The notes beneath the pieces are model-generated. The model saw nothing but the letters and a program-made list of their open reading frames with translations. It did not search any database and was not told the DNA's origin. Positions 1-11,341 of a DNA stretch of 64,000 nucleotides are shown here, one piece after another. The position numbers and the translations under genes were made by a program. Each line of letters begins with the position of its first letter. Within the stretch, counting starts at the first letter, position 1. The DNA is from Leucogyrophana mollusca (lineage: Eukaryota > Basidiomycota > Agaricomycetes > Boletales): positions 124,001 to 188,000 of the forward strand of contig MU266335.1 of NCBI GenBank assembly GCA_021014945.1, read 5' to 3'.

Positions 1-716
1 TTCTATCTGAAGGTCGCCATGTTCTTCCGCAAATATATCTAGGATCCTCTTGGCATTCTCGTTCCCTTGGATTTCAGTTTTCTGGGTTTTATGTCGTTAA
101 GCCGTCCAGTTACCCTGGTATCATTCCATTTGCATGTTCTCACATATCTCATTCACCGTACCTTTTTATCTTGGGATTTTGTAGGGGTTCGGGCTGTTGG
201 CCTTTTTTTGTCGCTCTTTCATACCATGCTATGTTTCTTAAAACACGCGGTACTGCAACTTGTACGTACTCAGAGTCACTCAGGCCGAGTCTGGTGGATA
301 GTGGAGGACATACACGCAGACCCCACCTGATCCTCCCCATTATGAACATTGTGCCATCATCACCCTTGGCATCTAAGTATACCGGTGTGGCGGCACTTGC
401 CTTCCGCTGGCGTGCCACAAGCAAGGGACACAAAGAGGGTTTAAAACAAGTCATCTTGATAAGACAGATCTCAAGAGGACCGCCAGCTTTCTCGCTCGTG
501 CTTTTCCTTGAGCTGACATTAAGTACCTATAAGCTCTTTGGCGGTGGCTCTGCCCAGGACTCCCCATGTTTCGTTAATTGGTGAACGCTGAACGACTAAT
601 TTGAGGTTCGCGGCTACTGTTGCCGAGTGGTGCCGGGAAATTGTTGAGCGGCACCCATATTGAGTTGGTTTATATTTGTACTCCGCGCAATTGACACTCC
701 GCCTTAGGGCGCTCAT
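1..716 (-). CDS. Possible 3'-truncated minus-strand gene at the left edge, unrecognised
   Basis: Several open minus-strand pieces line up here. One runs from an ATG at 716 (MSALRRSV..) to about 520 and contains NETWGVLGRATAKEL. A second, at about 455-290, contains ATPVYLDAKGDDGTMF. A third, at the extreme left (about 75-1), reads KRILDIFAEEHGDLQ and would run off the window. Candidate donors and acceptors lie between them, but I could not join the pieces in one frame with confidence. The basic first residues would suit a mitochondrial presequence, which is only inference. I recognise no family. The putative start lies about 100 bp from the start of the JmjC gene on the other strand, so the two may share a promoter region. 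The pieces could also be chance open frames. Confidence 0.25.
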
Positions 717-815
717 TGGGATGTTCCTTCTGAATTCTCCCAGCACGGTTGCAGCTCATTTCTCGCAAATTCTTCCTTTCATCTGTGCTGAATCGTTCCA
801 TTGCCTTGCGCAGAT

Positions 816-3800
816 ATGAACGGTCTGCACGATTCTCACAAGCGAACATCCATCAGCCAATTACTCAATCCATCAAGCGACTCCTCTTCATCCTACTCCC
901 ATGCTGCTCAGCTTCCAAGTCTTTCATCGCCTGCCGGTTTATCTCAATACCATAATCCCCAGAACAACCCACAAGGTGGATACGGTCAACCCATCGAGGC
1001 TGGCTCCTCCTTTCATCTGCGAGCAGCAAGCTGGGACCACGTCAGTGAGGACCAGTCTGCAGCGAAACGCAGAATCGACAACGGAGTAGCCGCCGGACGC
1101 TCGTATCCTATGCCGCCTCAAATCTATCCGGATGTCAACGGAGACATGGCTGCCCGGCAAGCCAGGGCGCGGATGGAGGAACCAGGCAACTTTGGCATGG
1201 CTGGGAGTGCATGGCCATCTCATCCCGAAGCCTCAAATGTATCGTATGGACCTCCAGTAGTTGCGCCAATGTATTCAGACGAGCGTACCTGTGAGCTCCG
1301 TTACTTCCCCTCTGTTCTCATGGTCGATGCTTATTCGCGGGATAGCTTTGTCTGGAGATTATCCTTCGAACAGTCAGCAGCCATTTACCCCGCATTTCGT
1401 AGAAGATATTTTCTGACCGCGCTTTATATAGATTCTTATAACGCCAACTATCATGAACAGCAAGCACAGGCTATGCAGAATCAACAGTCATCATGTAATT
1501 GTCGTTTGCTCCATCTTTCATCTGCTTCTGAGACCATGTGCGTATAAAGTGTTTCAGACTGCTGAAAGAGCTTCTGTTCGTGTAGCGGCTCGCGGAACTG
1601 CATTAGAACCCCAAGCAGCCCAACAGCAAAGATATACAATGGCATTTTATCCACCGCCCACGTCCTTTCCTGCAATAGTATATCATGCACCCCCTCCCAC
1701 ACAACCCCAGAAACGCCCGTCGACCGAGGTAGAGGAAAATCCGGCTCCGAAGACTAAGAAAGCGAGAACAAAAAAGGCTGCTGGTGAAAGCGCTGGTTCG
1801 TTTCACATTCACATTGGTCACGTTAGGCTGCTCAAATTATTTCCAAGGAGCATCAAAACGCGGATACAATGCAAAGAAGCGCAGTGAAGCCGCTCAGATT
1901 GCAGCACAAAATGGTTTCGCCATTTTAACCTCCTCAAAGTTTGATTGCTAACTTGGCGCCCAGCTCAGTTGATGCCGACGGTCTCCTATACTCAGGCCCC
2001 TGGCGAGAAAGGCAAAGAAAAGGATGGGGAAGGTGAGAAAAGACAACAGATATTACGGCGCAAATCAACTTTCTTTTTTTGTTTGTTTAGCTCCTATGCG
2101 TATCGTTACCGCCGACAACAGTCAAAGCACCGAGCAATCAGCACCCCTCCGTCCAGAATTGCAGTTTGCGCGCTGTATGTCCAATCGCTACCGGTCGGAG
2201 CAATTTCCTCGCTGCGTGTCCTGCACGCGTCGGTGGGCTGGTGACACGTGTCGATTCCAAGGGATTCGCTTTTTCTTGAAGGACAGTCAGAGGAATATCG
2301 TTGGCATCAGTTTTGTTGAGAATCAGAAGCCGGATTCGCCAAATATGCATTTCCCGATGCAGTGGAATGCTCCTCTGACCATACAGCACATTCGTCGGAC
2401 GAAAGTGAGTGTTGTTGCGTCGATCGTCACCAGAATAGGCATCTTAAATTCATACGCATGTACAGAGAACAATTGCTGAGGCACTATTGCCTACTCTGCG
2501 TCAAGAACTTGAACATCTCAATTATCCTGAGATCATCCGGCGGACAAGAGAGAGCGAAGTCCGTGCCACCTGTGGTTAGTATTACCAATCCATGCTATTC
2601 TGGTTCCGTTGACAGCGATATTTTTAGATACATGCATGACCTCCATCTTCTCCAGTAGCTGGATGTGTCGACTGTGTGGCCGCGAGGCTTGCGCGGAGTG
2701 CTTCCAGCAAGTGAAGGATCTTACCGAGGACCGTCCTGGCGCCACCCAATCGGAGATCGCCGCCCTCCAGGTGAGAAGAGAGAAACACGCGCACAGCAAC
2801 CCTTTTTTCCTTTCATGCACCCGTCGGAATGAGCACCATGCCAAAGATTTTTCGCCGATGTCTCGTTTTTGTAAAGCTGAGCTCGCCCAAGCCATTAAGG
2901 AAATGGAGTCTATGCTTGAGGAACCGGATGCCGATGCCTTGCCAATTATCGGTGCCATTGACCCAGCATTAGATGGCGCTCAGGCAAAGGGAGCATCTCA
3001 GGGCGAGGGCTCATCTACGTCCGCACCACCATCGGAGACCCTTCCCACCATCGAGGCACCTGCAAGCACGGACGAACCTTCGGCAGTTGCTCCCCTAGTA
3101 CTTGTCCCTCCGGCCCCCGCCTCCGAAGATATTAGTCCCGCGGAGGTCGCCGCGCCGCCCACTGAAGGTGACCAGACTGACAATGGTGCGCCACCGGCAT
3201 CCACTGGTCCTGCACCCGAGGAACAATCGATACCTTCCCCCGATGAATCATCACACGCGACAGTCACGCTGGCTGACTCTGAGCTCACAGAGGAGATCTT
3301 CCGCCCTTTGTGGGCCAAAGGAGACCCCTTGGTCGTCACTGGTCTTCTAAACAAATTCCAGATTCAGTGGACTCCTGAGTACTTCAAGGAGAAGTACAAC
3401 TCCCAAAGTTGCCTCATCCTTGAATGTCAAACGGATGTCAACAAACGTGTATCTGTAGGCGAATTCTTCTCTTGGTTTGGGAAGTATGAAGGCAGGGCAG
3501 AATGCTGGAAACTCAAGGTATGCGAGAACCGAATGTCCCACCCACCAATCACTAAAGTCTTATTTCTGTAGGACTGGCCACCTTCGACTGATTTCAAGAC
3601 CGCGTTCCCGGAGCTGTTTGAAGATTTCAGTCGAGCGGTACCCGTCCCAAATTATGTGCGACGCGACGGCACATTGAACATTGCGTCCCATTTTCCGAGC
3701 AATACTGTCGCACCTGATCTGGGTGAGCCCTTTGCCTTCCCGCTCGATGATGAAAACCAACTTTTCAACTCTCCAGGCCCCAAGATGTACAACGCCATGG

Positions 3801-4394
3801 CTTCTTTCGAATCCGCAGGTAGTAAGGGTTCGACGAGGTTACACATGGACATGGCTGATGCGCTGAACATCATGACCTACGCCGCACCTACCCCTGATGG
3901 GAAGCCTGGGTATGCTGCATGGGACCTGTTCCGTGCATCAGATGCGGACAAGATCCGACAGTTCTTGAAAAGGAAGTACAAGGGATCGTATCAGCACGAT
4001 CCCATTCATTCGCAACAATTCTACCTGGATAAACAGCTACGCAAGGAGCTGTTTGATATGTACGGCGTGAAGAGTCACCGAGTGTATCAGAAACCAGGGG
4101 AAGCGGTGTTTATCCCCGCCGGATGTGCGCATCAGGTACACTGGCATTCCAATCATTGTTTTCAGCCCTCTGGATTAACGATTGTTACAGGTGTGCAACC
4201 TTGCGGACTGCGTCAAGGTTGCTTCAGACTTCGTCAGCCCCGAAAACATAGCACGGTGCGAGAAGCTGACGCGTGAATTCCGCGAGCAAAACCAGTCGAT
4301 GGCATGGAAGGAGGACGTCTTACAGCTTCGCACGATGATGTGGTTCGCATGGCTGAATTGCTGTCGACAAGAGAAGGACATGAACGAGCCTTAG
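816..4394 (+). CDS. JmjC-domain histone lysine demethylase, KDM3/JHDM2-like
   Basis: Predicted nuclear Fe(II)/2-oxoglutarate-dependent demethylase; KDM3 relatives act on histone H3 lysine 9. I chose the ATG at 816 because it opens MNGLHDSHKRTSISQLLNP, a plausible regulatory-protein N-terminus. The N-terminal third is low-complexity and basic (PKTKKARTKKA near 1750). A cysteine-rich block (FPRCVSCTRRWAGDTC, about 2200) and a second zinc-finger-like block (WMCRLCGREACAECF, about 2660-2705) precede an acidic Pro/Ala-rich linker. The JmjC domain follows. The iron ligands are visible as HMD in RLHMDMADALN (about 3840) and the distal His in PAGCAHQV (about 4125). The last intron splits the domain just after AHQV, and the final exon (CNLADCVKVASDFVSPEN) ends at the stop at 4392-4394. 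There are about ten exons and roughly 900-1000 residues; the exons between 1.3 and 2.1 kb are uncertain. Confidence 0.85.
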
Positions 4395-4759
4395 AAGGAC
4401 ACGGAAACAGTTGCGAGCAGCCATTTGCCAGCAGACATCGGAATTGGACCGGACGGAGTTGTATGATAGAGCGGTTTATTATAAGGGGAAGGCCAGGTAA
4501 TTAGTTGGTTAGTTGAAGACACATCTTGCGTTGCCCAGTCCATTCGTGTACATGCATGCATATCATTCGAATCTACTGCGTAAAGTGCTAAGTCTGGACG
4601 ATGCGCAGCGGCAGCCGCGTTTGTGGTGCATGACGCATGCTTTGTTCCTCCACATCCAGGACCATATGCACAGCAACCCTTCTCCGCAGCCATTCTTTGT
4701 ATCTTAAAACGCGTCCAGTTGTATCTTTCCCAAAAAACGCCCCTTTTACTTGTTCCAGC
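4395..4759. other. Intergenic stretch between the JmjC gene and the next gene
   Basis: About 365 bp with no supportable gene. It holds the 3' flank of the JmjC gene and the presumed promoter of the small gene starting at 4760. Open frames on both strands run through it but have no family signature. Confidence 0.5.
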
Positions 4760-5368
4760 ATGTCCGATCTTTCCAACTGGACGCAATCTCGGTTGTCTGC
4801 CGTGTACGAAGCCCCGGATGATGATACCCTCCAGAAAGCATTCGATGCAGCATTCTCCTCCAAGTGCGAAGTTTTCGTTAGCCAGGAGCCTGCCGCCGAG
4901 TCGCTCGAAACTCTGAGAGACCAGTTGTCGAATCGGAGATCAGCGACCATCGGCTCCAAGGTCTCCTGGGAGAACGCGCCTACCGTCAAGGCAGATGAAC
5001 TGTCCACCGGAGTAGGTCCCTTTGATTGACATGGCCGTTAACAGACCAACTTACTCGCCTTTCACTAGCCTGCGGATGTGACTGGTTCTTTCGTCGTCAC
5101 CCGCTCTCTCAAATTCCGTATTCGTGCAGCCCCTGTTCAAAGGCTAACGCACGTCACTTTCGAGGCCAAGTGCGTTAACCCTATTGACTTAAGTATTCGT
5201 CCCGTAAACTGAATTTCATACATCAGGGTTGATCAGGGGGACGCTGGTACAGCGGACATAGATAACAGCCGTCACATCGTCAGCTTCCGCTACACCTCCG
5301 AGGACTCCACCCCGCCAATCCATTTCAATACCCCTCATGCAGCGGGCGCGGAAGTAGCTAAAGAATAG
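4760..5368 (+). CDS. Conserved-looking small protein of unknown function
   Basis: Three exons give a protein of about 165 residues: 4760-5011, 5069-5169 and 5227-5368. Each junction uses GT..AG and keeps frame; the last joins FEAK to VDQGDAG. The start MSDLSNWTQSRLSAVYEAPDD is preceded by a stretch without competing ATGs. The N-terminal part looks helical and acidic. The second half alternates polar and hydrophobic residues (SFVVTRSLKFRIRAAP, HIVSFRYTSED), as in a beta-sheet. That layout would suit an NTF2-like fold, but I see no diagnostic motif, so this is a guess. There is no signal peptide or membrane segment. The short length and clean splice sites argue for a real gene. Confidence 0.7.
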
Positions 5369-5578
5369 TTGTGTATACTATGATAGGAATGATGTGTACA
5401 CGCCGACGACTATACGAGTACTGTACCTGTAGCAATATCGTGTTTTTGACCTGTATGCCTAGTGATCCCGATACCAGACTTTGACATATTCCACTGGAGG
5501 AGTGATTCTATTGTACAGGTTGTTCTACCAGAATACAAAATTGTTGCAGACGATTCGAGGGATCGTTACAACTTCAAC

Positions 5579-7204
5579 CTACAAATGGGCCGCGAAAGGA
5601 TAATCGGTGTACCCCTTCTTCTGCTCCTCTTCGCTCACTTGTGGGCCATGTCCATAGAATGTGGTGTAGTCGAGCTTTGCGTCAAGTGGGACGCCATGCT
5701 CGATTCGCTTGGCAAGATCAGGGTGGCCAATCCACAGCTGTCCAAAGATCGCGGCATCGATCTTCTTCGAGGCAACCAACTCGCTCGCCTCATCGGGAGT
5801 GAGCGCGCCGTTTAAGAAGAGGGCCGAGTTCTTGACGCATGGCCGGTAAGATGCGAGGACATCGTGCTGTGTAGCACGTGTTTTGCCTGGGCGGGGCAAA
5901 GTTCATATCAGGAGACAAGTCTGCAGATTAGAAGACGATCGCACCATCGATCGTCGGATCCATAGCGGGCATGTATCTAACGAGGGCGATGTACGCAAGG
6001 TCCAGTTCGTCGGCTTTGCTAATGAAATATTGGTACGTGTCTATGGTTTCCTGCAAAGGCATTCTACAGAAACCCTATCCGTCAGCTGTGATTCGGCTGA
6101 TCAATCATCACAGAATGCATACCCCATATCATTATATCCTCCGGCCGGGCTCAGCCTCACAGCGACTCTCTTATTACCCCAGATTGAGACGAGCTCCTTT
6201 AGGATCTCGAGCCCAAATCGGCTACGGTTCTCAATGGAACCTCCGTAAGAATCGGTGCGCTGATTGGACGTCGAGTCGAGGAACTGATGGACAAGGTACC
6301 CGTTGGCGCCGTGCACTGCGTGGACAATAGATGTGAGAGGATAGGATAGGAATTAGGGAAGCCAGGCTCACGTTCGACGCCGTCAAAACCCGCTTCTTTG
6401 GCGTTGATTGCCGCTTGTCTGAATTGTGCAATAATGATTCTAGGGTCATCGATAGCTGTGGGCTGGCATTACAAAAGGGTGATGGCAACTTGAATCAAAG
6501 CAGTCCGGATGACGGGGCGAGGTTAAACGCACTGTCACGTATCCAGGCTGCCCCGGCAAAAATCTGAACTTTCCTCCTCGAGCAGCTATTGCAGATGGAG
6601 CATACACGGGCTAACACGGAATCAGACATATTTCTGGCGGGTTTGAACATATAACAAGCGTACCTGACCCGAAGCCTTCTGTTCTGGTGCATCTGGATGA
6701 TTCACGCGTCCGACTGTTCGTACAAAAGTGCTAAGAGTTGCGCCCAGTGATGGCATGTTATTTGGAAGGACTTACGATGCCATAACTAAATCGTGAAAAT
6801 CTCAATGCAGGGATCGTTATGAGTGTAACTCTTAGACATACCTGATTGAAGATCACGCCGCCTTCGTTGTGAACAGAATCGGTTATCTTCTTCCATGCCG
6901 CGATTTGCTCCTTGCTCCAGATGCCAGGGGCATTCTGCCATTCCGAGCTTTTGCAGTTGGTTGTTCAGCTCATCAGAAAAGATATACAGCAGATTGTTGG
7001 CACTCACCCTTGTTGCACGATCAATGTTCCCTCGGTGGTGATGAGCCCTGCTCCTCCACGAGCTCGCTGGGTGTAGTACTCGAGATTGATGCCGTTGGGG
7101 ACATTAGTCGGCACAGAGCGAGAACGCGTCAGTGCAGACATGATTACCCTGTTTCGCAGGGTGAGTGCGCCGATGCTGAGAGGTTCGATGAGCTTGGAAG
7201 CCAT
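5579..7204 (-). CDS. NADH:flavin oxidoreductase, Old Yellow Enzyme family
   Basis: FMN-dependent ene-reductase of the OYE family, probably cytosolic, reducing activated C=C bonds with NAD(P)H. The ATG at 7204 opens [20 protein letters not shown], the family's N-terminal beta-strand. Conserved pieces follow in order: [24 protein letters not shown] is the usual Y-x-R-A motif region; QLWHLGR-NHP is the FMN-contacting loop; [14 protein letters not shown] carries the substrate-binding His and Asn (H-x2-N); [14 protein letters not shown] follows it; and [13 protein letters not shown] and [14 protein letters not shown] form the C-terminal phosphate-binding part. The C-terminus [19 protein letters not shown] is family-typical. 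The QLWHLGR motif is assembled across a 10-nt micro-exon (6776-6785). The gene has about eight short introns. It appears complete and intact; the exact substrate is not predictable. Confidence 0.93.
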
Positions 7205-7853
7205 TGTTCGTTGTCTGGTTTGGATGAGTGGTGGTGAATGTTGGGTTTCCGGACGAACACAAGGGTTATATAGTGTTCACCGCGTTAAAGTGCCGTACTA
7301 AGACGTCATAAGAAGCGGGTGAGTGAGCTTGAATAGGCCTCTTCGTCTCAAGCTGCTGGCTAGGGGTTATAAATCCTTACACATCTGGGATAAGCCACTT
7401 TACAGCTGATGACCAATCGGTCTTACGAGATCTGACTGTACCGTCGAATGATCAGCCTTGTATGTATCAGAGTTCAGTCCACATCATGTAACCAACAGTC
7501 GCCAACGCATATTCGATGGGATGTAACTCCCAGAACTGGCAGCAGCCGAGGCTACTCCACTTTGGCTATCCCAACTGAAGATAAAGTGTCTCATGTGACA
7601 AAGACGTACATACCTATATTGTATGCATCTGGTGGAATCAGAGTACTCAGCTGGCGATATGGTAAATGACAAGAATGGCGTTGATCGTCGAACAGAATGA
7701 GTCAATGACTCGGAAGCCAGGGCGATCCTCGTTTAGGTAATGTTCTCACAACACGCGTTCGAGTCACGAGATCAACTCGTATCAATCACGTGCGTCAATT
7801 TTCTCATTCCTCCGAGTCGATCAGCATTCCTCTTGCCCTTGATTACTGGCGGC
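7205..7853. other. Divergent intergenic region between the OYE and RPC40 genes
   Basis: About 650 bp separate two genes that start away from each other, so both promoters should lie here. No gene is supportable. Short open frames on both strands (for example around 7450-7700) have no recognisable content. An upstream non-coding exon for RPC40 is possible. Confidence 0.5.
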
Positions 7854-9236
7854 ATGCCATTGCCCACAGCTTCAGCATCAATTACTGGGTTTGACCCAAG
7901 GCGCCACGTCGGCGTTCATGCCGAGCGTGTATCCCACGTATCCAGTACGGATTATCCAGGTCATTATCCGGACGAAGACAATTCATGGGATCTAGATAAA
8001 TTCAAGCAGGTCTGTCTTCTCGTCACCAATCCACTCGCCTTTCTTTCAAAATACTGACAACTCCTTTGTTGTTCTGGAAGGTAGAAGTTGAAATTGAAGG
8101 TACAGCGACTGTCGAACCGCTCTATCGAGTTTGATTTTGTCGGTGTCGATGCTTCCATTGCAAACGCTTTTCGCCGAATATTAATCGCAGAGGTGCGTGT
8201 TGACCCCAAGATTCCGCTGGCGGAAATCAACACTATTGCGCGAAGGTCCCGACTGTTACTGTCGAGCGTGTTTATGTCTGGGATAACACTTCGGTCGTCG
8301 TAGACGAAATATTGGCCCAGAGAATAGGCCTAATACCGCTGAATGTTGACCCCTCGTTCATGGACATTAAAGAGAGTGCGTACTAGCTCGTTTCTGTGGG
8401 GGAGTTGATCTCGAACTTCATACAACGGACAGATCCCACCGACCAAGCAACGGACCGCAATACCCTCGTATTCCGTCTCCGTGTAGCTTGCACACGCAAC
8501 AAAAATGCTCCAAAAGGGTCCACGGATCCAAAAGAGCTGTACGTCAACTCCGACGTTCTGTCCTCTCATCTGGAATGGGTCCCTCAGGGCGAGCAAATGA
8601 CGGTGATGGCAGGGAATCCCCCAGCACCAACTAACCCAAATATTGTACTTGCCAAGTTGCGCCCGGGGCAAGAGATTGACATGGAACTGCACGCTATTAA
8701 AGGTGTTGGCAAGGACCACGCGAAGTTCTGTCCTGTCGGTAAGTGCCCTTAATGGTTACTACAAACATGATCTCACGCGCGACGCAGCCACTGCCTCCTA
8801 TCGACTCCTACCGGACATCATTCTGAATCCGAACAAACCTGTACCACCACATCTCGCCGAGAAATTTCAAAAGTGCTTTTCGCCAGGGGTCATTCGAGTG
8901 GACCCGCACACAAAGGATGTCAGCGTGGATAAAGAAAAGGCGCGGAATGAAAGTATGAGCAGAGAAGTTTACAGGCACCCAGAGTTCGAGGGCTGCGTGC
9001 AGCTCGCTCGAGTACGAGATCACTTCCTTTGTGAGTATTCTGAGATTTCTTCCGATTTTTCTTAACAATCACGGGTTACAGTTAAAATCGAGTCCGAAGG
9101 GTTCTATCCACCAGAACGCCTGCTACCTGAAGCCATCTCAGTCATGAGGGGTAAGATTGCTAATATACGCCGAGCCGCTGAAGCATTACTAGAAGACAAC
9201 GATGGTCCAAGAGATGTGGAGATGGCGGATGGGTAG
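7854..9236 (+). CDS. RPC40: DNA-directed RNA polymerases I and III subunit RPAC1 (AC40)
   Basis: Shared alpha-like subunit of nuclear RNA polymerases I and III, which pairs with AC19 during enzyme assembly. I chose the ATG at 7854, the last in-frame ATG before the conserved [11 protein letters not shown]. The exons are about 7854-8009, 8085-8192, 8246-8374, about 8429-8740, 8787-9031 and 9082-9236. The Rpb3/RpoA dimerisation signature is split by introns but reads in frame: [20 protein letters not shown], then [18 protein letters not shown], then [13 protein letters not shown]. The inserted domain follows, with [20 protein letters not shown] and [21 protein letters not shown]; the last is a strong family hallmark. 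The C-terminus ([18 protein letters not shown]) is also typical. The length of about 350-370 residues suits the family. The acceptor at 8245 (AAG) is slightly unusual. Confidence 0.95.
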
Positions 9237-9317
9237 TTGATGTGCACCTCTTCCACTGTGGCACTATTCGTTGTAGTGATCCGATGCCATTGTCGGCCAA
9301 TGAAGCGTGGTCCATGG

Positions 9318-10166
9318 TCAATCCCTTGCGACCGTGAGGTTTCTACGGAGGTTCTTTAGGACTGCATGGAACGTCCCAACGGGTGATGTTTTTGATTGCC
9401 TCTCTGTACCTTCTCCACGCCTTCCCCTGTGATCTTCCTGCTCTACCCGAAACTTCACCCACTCACTCCAGCTTAACGCAATCCGCTTATCCGTCCGACT
9501 CCCATTACAATGGAAGACCTCCCCAAAGTGCGTACAACCATCCGCATCCGCCGTTAAGTCTAGCACGAGCCAATCGGCGCTGCGTATCGCGCCTGGATGC
9601 TCCCACAACTCTATCATCTGCAACTCCGTTGCGGGATGTTCAGGATGGGCTACAAAGATCCCAGATAGTGCGGGAAATCCGTCGTGGAAGGAGTTCTTCA
9701 CCCTCACTCTCCTCCAAAAGCGGCGCATCCCAGCTCGATACCAGGGTCGCTCCGAGAGCCCTGGCCACGTCCATAAGAACGCGGCTGCGCTAGGCCACTC
9801 GAGGATCCAGAGACGGATTTCTTCTGGAAGAAAGCATCCTGGATTGTCGACCACGAGCAGCTGCAGCAAGCTAAGATAGAATGGCCGATCGAATTTCCGT
9901 AATTGTTTATAGATGTACGATCGCGAGGCGAGGAAGGAAGGAGATTTTATGATGAAGTAGTATAGTTCTAGGAGGGCGCGACGGGCAGGTAAAAGATTGG
10001 CGAAGGGAACGAGGTACCGCCATTGCTTTGTGACGCCCCGAGCTGCTATCAGCGATTGGAGTGGGAATCTAGGGAATATTTCGTGCAGGAGAATCTCGTC
10101 GGGGAGTATAACAGGCCGCGAAGTGTAAGCCTGGATGACTCGGGCTTGTCTTTTTGTATTCTTCAT
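9318..10166 (-). CDS. F-box protein with a SUKH/SMI1-KNR4-like C-terminal part
   Basis: A single uninterrupted frame of 282 codons. Near residues 17-55 it has an F-box-like segment (ILPDEILLHEIFPRFPLQSL, then ARGVTKQWRYLV), which would bind Skp1 in an SCF ubiquitin ligase. The middle is rich in Trp, Leu and Arg (LWILEWPSAAAFLWTWPG). Near residues 195-240, DWLVLDLTADADGCTHFGEV followed by IALSWSEWVKF resembles the core of SMI1/KNR4 (SUKH) domains as seen in many fungal F-box proteins. The F-box call rests on the pattern of hydrophobic residues and its N-terminal position; the SUKH resemblance is weaker. The last residues are basic. The gene is convergent with RPC40, whose stop lies 81 bp away. 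Large lineage-specific F-box families are common in Agaricomycetes. Confidence 0.75.
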   Translation of the reverse strand: MKNTKRQARVIQAYTSRPVILPDEILLHEIFPRFPLQSLIAARGVTKQWRYLVPFANLLPARRALLELYYFIIKSPSFLASRSYIYKQLRKFDRPFYLSLLQLLVVDNPGCFLPEEIRLWILEWPSAAAFLWTWPGLSERPWYRAGMRRFWRRVRVKNSFHDGFPALSGIFVAHPEHPATELQMIELWEHPGAIRSADWLVLDLTADADGCTHFGEVFHCNGSRTDKRIALSWSEWVKFRVEQEDHRGRRGEGTERQSKTSPVGTFHAVLKNLRRNLTVARD

Positions 10167-10500
10167 GTTTGCAGAGAATTGGTAGGAGGGAGGTCTGCTG
10201 TGTTCTGAGCACTGTTGCTGTACGCTACGACACTGTATAGTATCGCGTGCGTCAGCCCAAGTATAGTGGTCCTAGGGGGACTGGCGCCGAAGCTTAAAGG
10301 CACATGTCTGCAACGTGTAAGTCTAGTGCTATGTACAGGATGAGGCAGCAAGTTGCACCGAGTCTAGTTCCGCCAGCCAGCCCCTTAGCAAGGCAAGTCG
10401 CAGGCAGGTATTCTAACGCCTTTCCTCTGTCACCAACCTCAGCTCAACCAGTCTCCTTCGTCATAATGTGATTAATGTTCGCCCATTGGCGAATGTTCCC
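10167..10500. other. Intergenic stretch upstream of the F-box gene
   Basis: About 330 bp lie between the F-box start and the end of the next minus-strand gene. No gene or repeat is recognised. It should hold the F-box gene's promoter and the terminator of the neighbour. Confidence 0.4.
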
Positions 10501-11224
10501 TTACAAAATCATCGCCCCAGCCCGTCGGAGCTCCGGCAGAATATCAAACAGTATATGAGCAACCCGTGTGGTGTGTTCGATCCGCGGGTCCCTGGCGGGG
10601 GAGAACTTTACCGCGATGTCACGAACACTTCGTTCTGACTGGGTCGTTGCCAGCTTGACTAGTTCGGAAGTCGCCGTCAGAAGTTTTGGGCACAGTTCCA
10701 AGAGCGGACCAGCAAAAAACGGGATTGAGCCAGGATGCCTCCTGCAACCTCGTCGTGCTCTTCGATTGCCTCCTTGGAATAACGACAGCCATACACAGCG
10801 AGTCTGTGACTCTTCGGTTCGGGTACAACGTCCCGATGAATGGCAGAGTTCTCGTTCGGTTCATATACGAGAAGCTCCGGCGTGCAGATAACAGTGGCTT
10901 ATTCGTCGACAGTTGAGGATCTGGTGTCAGAAGAACATCGTTGGCAGCGAAGGAGTCTTTAGACGTACATAGAAAGCGTGGAACACTCGAGGTGTACATT
11001 CGAGAGATGTCACAGTGATTTGAAAAGAATGATGCAGTACTTACTGGTCCCACCAAACTCCTTGGCGATACGAGTGGAGTCCAGTTCGATGAAGAGCATC
11101 CCAACCGTCCTCGTTCAATAGGTCCCAGAGGAGTCTTAGATCACTGCGTGATGGTCAATCGACTCTCAAATGGGAGGGCTCGAGCGAGATCTTGAAAGAA
11201 AGTTGGAAATGATTGTCTGGTCAT
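10501..11224 (-). CDS. Orphan protein, predicted four-exon gene divergent from NUG1
   Basis: I joined four open minus-strand pieces at GT..AG sites that restore frame. The first, from ATG 11224, reads MTRQSFPTFFQDLARALPFE. The second has MLFIELDSTRIAKEFGG and ends at a canonical gtaagt. The third has VICTPELLVYEPNENSA and ends at RSWN. The last runs LATTQSERSVRDIAVKF to AHILFDILPELRRAGAMIL and a stop. The result is about 160 residues with an even amino-acid mix and no membrane segment. Some of the proposed introns are only 35-40 nt, shorter than the neighbours', which lowers confidence. I recognise no domain. The start lies 117 bp from the NUG1 start on the other strand, implying a shared bidirectional promoter. 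Confidence 0.45.
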
Positions 11225-11341
11225 GGCCTGTCTCTTGATGGCCGGCAATACAAATAGTTGCCGGCGATTTTTTTGGTGCAAGGTTGGCAGAGGTACAAAA
11301 GACCACCAGCCTGAGAGAACGAGCAGAGATCGCCAGGAAAT

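Noticed and set aside
7160..7215. ggttcga box-like tRNA T-arm signals in several places (for example near 7178, 18508, 20543)
   Set aside because: No matching A box, acceptor stem or anticodon arm is found around them, and the one near 7178 lies in the Old Yellow Enzyme coding exon.
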